This document shows, piece by piece, positions 4,517 through 7,965 of a stretch of DNA of 7,965 bases (its first letter is position 1; each line of letters begins with the position of its first letter). Under the pieces are notes generated by a model, which did not search any database, was not told where the DNA came from, and saw nothing but the letters and a program-made list of their open reading frames with translations. The position numbers and the translations under genes were made by a program. Origin of the DNA: Nitrospiraceae bacterium (GTDB lineage Bacteria > Nitrospirota_A > Leptospirillia > Leptospirillales > Leptospirillaceae); assembly GCA_028064945.1 (NCBI GenBank), contig JAPTWQ010000146.1, positions 1 through 7,965 on the forward strand, given 5' to 3'.

Positions 4517-5050
4517 GCTCTGGGTGCATTCGCCTGGAGTACGGCGGTCGTCGGAGCGGGCTTTCTTTTTCACAACCAATTCTCCTTCCTGTTCGGAATC
4601 CTGGCACAAAGGAGGTCTCTGGTATTGGGAGTCTTCGGCGGGTTTCTTCTGATCGTCGTGCTGTGGAGAATCATCCGGCGTGTGGTGGTAAACAGAAGCC
4701 TGCGGCTGGCCAGTATCGAGGCTCCCACGCTGAAAGAATTATTGGAATCGGCCCATCCTCCAATGGTGATCGATATTCGCTCTGAAATCGAACGTCGTCG
4801 GGACAGCCGGACAATTCCCGGAGCCATATCGCTGGATGCGGAACAGTGGGAGCGGGAAGCGCTGCATTTTCCCGAGGATCGCATGATCGTGGTCTATTGC
4901 GCCTGTTCAAACGAGGGGGACTCCGTGCGTTGTGCCCGAATGGCACTGAATCTGGGGATCAAGAATATCCACCCTCTGAAAGGGGGATGGAAAAGCTGGT
5001 TGCAGACAGAAATGCCGTTTGAAAAAGGTGAGAAGTCCATCACTTCGTGA
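4514..5050 (+). CDS. C-terminal part of the DedA-rhodanese fusion (last DedA span, linker, rhodanese domain)
   Basis: This segment continues the DedA protein in the +1 frame; 178 residues remain before TGA 5048-5050. Numbered as the fused protein, residues 136-156 complete the DedA fold (DALGAFAWSTAVVGAGFLFH). A span at about 171-190 ends in basic residues (RIIRRVVVNR), and residues ~200-305 form a single rhodanese domain on the cytosolic side. Its marks are VIDIR (220-224), TIPGA (235-239), the active-site loop VVYCACSNEG with catalytic Cys264 and nearby Cys266, and GGWKSW (292-297). DedA-rhodanese fusions of about 310 residues occur in other bacteria, and the sequence is well preserved past the shift with no further stops. 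Rhodaneses carry persulfide sulfur on the catalytic Cys. The internal GTG at 4436 has no good ribosome site, so independent translation is unlikely. Confidence 0.82.
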   Translation, partial: DALGAFAWSTAVVGAGFLFHNQFSFLFGILAQRRSLVLGVFGGFLLIVVLWRIIRRVVVNRSLRLASIEAPTLKELLESAHPPMVIDIRSEIERRRDSRTIPGAISLDAEQWEREALHFPEDRMIVVYCACSNEGDSVRCARMALNLGIKNIHPLKGGWKSWLQTEMPFEKGEKSITS

Positions 5051-5163
5051 TTCCGATAATGCCCCATAGTTTCTTTCAACGACTTAATTTCATTCGGGTT
5101 ATTCGATTATTAAATACAAAAAATATTGTTTTAAAAATAAGTTAACAAAAAACAGGAAAGCTA

Positions 5164-5194
5164 TTGACTCGAGTCCTAAGACGAGGGTTTAGAC
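5164..5194 (+). promoter_or_regulatory. MerR-type promoter of the tolC-hlyD efflux operon
   Basis: TTGACT (5164-5169), a 19-bp spacer ending CGAGGGT and TTAGAC (5189-5194) match the layout of the merR 2 promoter; both carry the same CTCG...CGAG dyad (here 5168-5185, 18 bp). A strongly AT-rich block (about 5085-5160) lies directly upstream and could act as an UP element. The TTG of the -35 also opens a long frame into tolC, but that cannot be the start codon, since the promoter lies there. The leader to the ATG at 5260 is about 60 nt. Confidence 0.82.
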
Positions 5195-5259
5195 TGTCCT
5201 CCATAAACAATATTTCTGCCCGATTGTTCGGATTCAAGATTGGAAGAAGGGAAGAAATC

Positions 5260-6621
5260 ATGACGAGAATCTTTAAAAATTCCTTGTTGGGTCTATTCAT
5301 CGCGGCCTTGACCATACTTTCCGGTGGACAGGCCCAGGCGGAGAAATCGGTGACCTTGGCCCAGGCGGTTCAAGAGGCCCTCAAGCATAACCCCGTTCTC
5401 AAGGCTGAAGCCCAAGCGGAAAAGGGACAAAGGGAGGCGATCGGAGAGGCCCAGGCCGCCTATTTCCCTCAGGTTTCGGCGAACTATCAGAACTCGGTCG
5501 GGAATGGATTCATGGGGTTTTTCCTGTTTCCCGGATACATCTCTTACGATTTTGAGCTTCTGACCGTCACGCTTACCGAAAACATTTATGACTTTGGACG
5601 GCGGGAAGAAGCTGTCGCAAAAAGCCGGTGGGGGTTCAGAAAATCTCGCCAGCATCTTCAGGCCGTGACACAAAAAGTCATCCGGAATACCGAAAAAGCC
5701 TATTACGCCCTTTTGTCAGCCCAACATCAGGAAAAGGCCGCAAGACAAGGTCTTGAAGATGCCCGCCGCCACCTCGACATTGCCCAGAACCTATTTCAAA
5801 AAGGAGAAGGGATCCGTCTGGACGTGACGCAAGCGGAGGTCAATCTTGAAACCGCCAGACTGAATCTGATCAAGGTTCTGGAAATCCGAAGGAATACTCA
5901 GGCTTCCTTGGCCCGTCTTTTGGGAATGAATCCTCAAAAACACATTCTCAATGCGTCGGATCCGGCAATTCTTCCCCGCTTGACGCCAATAGACCTTCAT
6001 CACGATGTCGAATTCGCCCTCAAGACCCGGCCGGATCTAAAGGAGATGGACCGATCGGTGGGGCAAATGAAGGCGGCAGTGGCTCAGGCACGGGACGAGA
6101 ATCTCCCTCGAATCTCTGGAGTCGCCCAGTACTTCCTGGCCCAGTTGCCGTACGGGGCCCTCCCCATGCCAGTCGTCCCAAACAACAGCTCATTTTTTTC
6201 AACGTACAACGTGGGCGGCGTGGTTTCGATCCCGATTTTCGAAGGAGGTCGGCTGTTGCATCGAATGCACGAAGCTCACGCAAAACTTCGGGAGACGGAA
6301 TACCGCATGGACGATGCCCGTCTTCGGGTGGAAAAGGATGTGGTCCAGGCTGCATTGAAGGTTGAAACGTCCCGGCAGAACTGGCTGGTGACCCAGCAGG
6401 CCCTGGAACGGGCCCGGGAAAACGATCGTCTTGTGGAACAGTCTTTTTTGGTCGGAGGAAGCCGTTCGCTCGATGTGATCGATGCCCAGACCGCCCTCCG
6501 GACATCCCGGGAGGACGCGGCAAAAGCAAAGTACACGTGGGCCAGTGCGGTCACTGACTATCAGTATGCTTTGGGAAGTCTCAAGGCCCCCGGAATTCCG
6601 GGGAGCGGGGAATCCAGATGA
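5260..6621 (+). CDS. TolC-family outer-membrane efflux channel
   Basis: This is a 453-residue protein, a normal length for the family. The start is ATG 5260, preceded by AGAAGGGAAG. Residues 1-27 are a signal peptide (MTRIFKNSLLGLFIAALTIL, then cleavage after AQA). The mature chain has the two tandem OEP repeats: the first opens with VTLAQAVQEALKHNPVLKA (about 31-49), then helices, a beta segment (YDFELLTVTLTENIYDFGRREE) and the second helical pair. The second repeat begins near DLHHDVEFALKTRPDLKEMD, with GGVVSIPIFEGGRLLHR as its membrane-strand signature and FLVGGSRSLDVIDAQTAL near the end. Such proteins form the trimeric channel through the outer membrane and periplasm of tripartite pumps. 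It is followed after 101 bp by the HlyD-type adaptor and preceded by a MerR-type promoter, so metal export, as in CzcC/CusC systems, is the likely job. Substrate is not shown by the sequence. Confidence 0.93.
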   Translation: MTRIFKNSLLGLFIAALTILSGGQAQAEKSVTLAQAVQEALKHNPVLKAEAQAEKGQREAIGEAQAAYFPQVSANYQNSVGNGFMGFFLFPGYISYDFELLTVTLTENIYDFGRREEAVAKSRWGFRKSRQHLQAVTQKVIRNTEKAYYALLSAQHQEKAARQGLEDARRHLDIAQNLFQKGEGIRLDVTQAEVNLETARLNLIKVLEIRRNTQASLARLLGMNPQKHILNASDPAILPRLTPIDLHHDVEFALKTRPDLKEMDRSVGQMKAAVAQARDENLPRISGVAQYFLAQLPYGALPMPVVPNNSSFFSTYNVGGVVSIPIFEGGRLLHRMHEAHAKLRETEYRMDDARLRVEKDVVQAALKVETSRQNWLVTQQALERARENDRLVEQSFLVGGSRSLDVIDAQTALRTSREDAAKAKYTWASAVTDYQYALGSLKAPGIPGSGESR

Positions 6622-6642
6622 TCGTGACGACTGGTGGAAGAA

Positions 6643-6673
6643 AAACTCTCCGGATCCATTTCTCCGGGAGTTT
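6643..6673 (+). repeat. Intercistronic hairpin between tolC-like and hlyD-like genes
   Basis: AAACTC plus CCGG on the left (6643-6653, one bulged T) pairs with CCGG plus GAGTTT on the right (6664-6673), around a 10-nt loop. No T-run follows, so termination is unlikely; it may stabilise or process the operon mRNA. A separate perfect 16-bp palindrome, CCCCGGAATTCCGGGG (6588-6603), lies in the last codons of the tolC-like gene. Confidence 0.4.
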
Positions 6674-6722
6674 CAAAACGGATCCAGAAATCGAATTTTC
6701 CGGGAACTGAGGGGGGAGCGGG

Positions 6723-7965
6723 ATGCACAGCATGATACGACATCTTGTCGAATTCTCGAAAGATCACTGGCTCTGGCTAACCGGGGGAGCGGCGCTCATC
6801 GGACTATTCGTTTTGGTCATTATTCTCGAACGGAGAGGCGTGACATGGCACAATCTGGCCAAATGGGGGCCGGTCCGCTGGTATGACGGTCATCGGACGG
6901 CCCGGCGGATCACGGTGGATCTCATCGGAATCGGACTCATCCTCTGGCTGGCCCAGACCTTTTCGCTGTGGGTCTCGCCGACACTGCGGCCCAGCATGCT
7001 CTTTACTCCCCCCGTCGTCGGTCCCCAGGGGGTCGATCTGGTTCAGGTCCAACGACGATCGCTCGAGGACAGGGTCACCTACACGGGGACCGTTCGACCT
7101 TACGAAACAACGGTGGTATATGCCCGGACAGACGGATATGTGAAGGTGCTCAATGTCTATCCGGGAGACCGCGTTCACACGGGCCAGATTCTGGCAACCC
7201 TCGAGACCTCCGACATAGATCCCAGGCTGGCCCAGGCCCGGGCGAACGCCATGTTCTGGAAGGCCGAACGGGGGCGGGCCGAAGCCCTCTTCAAGGGGGG
7301 ATCGATCAGCCAGTCGGCTCTGGACCGTGCCCGGCAGGAAGAGCGGGTGGCCCGGGCCCAGAAATCTCTCCTCGAAACCCGTATCGGGTACGCCACCCTC
7401 CGGGCCCGAGCCGATGGCGTGATCGCCAAAAGATTCATCTATCCCGGGGTCTACGTCAAAAAGGGTCAGTCCGTTCTCTCGATCGACAATCTGGAAAAGG
7501 TCCGCATCCGTTTTGACGTGGGCGAAAGGGATCTTCTGAGCATTCACCCGGGAAGCCGCGTCTACCTGGCCTTTCCCCAGATGGACTCTGATCTTCTCCG
7601 CCAGTCTTTTTCTGCCCGCATGGCGGCCGATGATCCCGGAAAGCCACAGCGCATCATCGCGGATGTGGCGGTGGTTTTTCCTGACGAGGATCCGCAAACC
7701 CGAACGGGAACGGTGGAAGTCCGGCTCCCAAATCCCCATCAGGTGCTGAAAAGCAATACGTATGTGGTCGGATCTCTTGTCCGCAAAAGTCTCGATCACG
7801 TCCTGGTCGTGCCCCGTTCGGCCCTGACCCCGATGCCAGGCGGAAAAAATGTCGTTTTTATAGGTCCGCAATTTTCTGATGACGGAACCGCCAAACAGCG
7901 CTCCATTGTGACCGGGCTGACCTCGGACCGGTATGTCCAGATCGTCAAGGGTGTCAAGGAAGGGG
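6723..7965 (+). CDS. HlyD/RND-type membrane fusion protein with two N-terminal membrane spans, 3' end cut
   Basis: The frame is open from ATG 6723 to the window end (414 codons). GGAG lies 4 nt before the ATG; another in-frame ATG at 6732 is possible. Residues 16-35 (WLWLTGGAALIGLFVLVIIL) and 63-84 (ITVDLIGIGLILWLAQTFSLW) are two membrane spans, where adaptors usually have one or a lipidated end. From about residue 113 it is a standard adaptor: barrel strand and first lipoyl half (TDGYVKVLNVYPGDRVHTGQ, about 136-155), a short helical hairpin rich in Ala, Arg and Glu with GGSISQSALDRARQEE, second lipoyl half (ARADGVIAKRFIYPGVYVKKGQ), then beta-barrel and membrane-proximal domains. It would link the TolC-like channel to an inner-membrane pump, presumably encoded downstream. 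The MerR-type promoter at 5164 probably drives it together with tolC. The substrate is unknown. Confidence 0.9.
   Translation, partial: MHSMIRHLVEFSKDHWLWLTGGAALIGLFVLVIILERRGVTWHNLAKWGPVRWYDGHRTARRITVDLIGIGLILWLAQTFSLWVSPTLRPSMLFTPPVVGPQGVDLVQVQRRSLEDRVTYTGTVRPYETTVVYARTDGYVKVLNVYPGDRVHTGQILATLETSDIDPRLAQARANAMFWKAERGRAEALFKGGSISQSALDRARQEERVARAQKSLLETRIGYATLRARADGVIAKRFIYPGVYVKKGQSVLSIDNLEKVRIRFDVGERDLLSIHPGSRVYLAFPQMDSDLLRQSFSARMAADDPGKPQRIIADVAVVFPDEDPQTRTGTVEVRLPNPHQVLKSNTYVVGSLVRKSLDHVLVVPRSALTPMPGGKNVVFIGPQFSDDGTAKQRSIVTGLTSDRYVQIVKGVKEG

Noticed and set aside
5164..5259. Upstream TTG start of the tolC-like frame at 5164
   Set aside because: The TTG is part of the TTGACT -35 element, and a proper signal peptide begins only at ATG 5260.
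6804..7871. Long 355-codon open frame on the minus strand opposite the adaptor gene
   Set aside because: The plus-strand frame has clear adaptor domains and a coherent operon position. The antisense product looks like no family and is low-complexity His/Arg/Gly/Pro-rich, a typical shadow of GC-rich coding DNA.
1..7965. CRISPR arrays, tRNA or rRNA genes, insertion sequences, attachment sites
   Set aside because: No regularly spaced repeats, no tRNA-like cloverleaf, and no transposase or integrase frames with terminal inverted repeats were seen.

Overview
The window comes from a Gram-negative bacterium: it encodes a TolC-family outer-membrane channel and a periplasmic efflux adaptor. Base composition is moderately GC-rich by eye, with AT-rich intergenic patches. 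The mix of metal-sensing MerR regulators, a CxxC thioredoxin-like protein, DsrE, DUF302, and a DedA-rhodanese fusion would fit a metal-tolerant chemolithotroph such as Leptospirillum (Nitrospirota). That assignment is inference from gene style and was not tested.

Positions 1-2001 hold five genes, all on the minus strand. In transcription order they are a 43-residue Cys-rich single-span membrane peptide, an exported DUF302 protein, a strong hairpin, a six-span membrane protein, a DsrE-family protein, and a pentapeptide-repeat protein cut by the window edge. Most gaps are 16 to 35 nt and the Shine-Dalgarno sites are good, so they form one operon or two abutting ones.

Positions 2002-2392 are a divergent intergenic region with several small repeats and a MerR-type promoter reading rightwards. 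It serves a small seven-cysteine thioredoxin-fold protein (2393-2659). A rho-independent terminator candidate follows, then MerR regulator 1 (2732-3301). MerR regulator 2 (3781-3284, minus strand) converges on it and the two coding regions overlap by 18 nt. The sensors differ: regulator 1 has Ser where divalent-metal sensors have Cys, while regulator 2 has the three-cysteine spacing of the mercury sensor MerR.

Rightwards of regulator 2 lie a DedA (VTT) membrane protein fused to a rhodanese domain, split by a +1 frameshift at a UUU UGA site (4510-4515), then a TolC-family protein (5260-6621) and an HlyD/RND-type membrane fusion protein (6723 to the window end). The rest of the efflux pump probably lies beyond the window.

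The main observation is that three promoters share the same unusual architecture: TTGACT, a 19-bp spacer ending AGGGT, then a -10 hexamer. They lie in front of merR regulator 2 (3844-3814, minus), the DedA-rhodanese gene (4031-4061) and the tolC-hlyD operon (5164-5194). Overlong 19-bp spacers are the hallmark of MerR-activated promoters. The right half of the window therefore reads as one metal-responsive regulon, with an autoregulated sensor, a DedA-rhodanese protein and a tripartite efflux pump. The left promoter (2266-2296) is of the same type with a different dyad, and suits regulator 1 controlling the thioredoxin-like gene.
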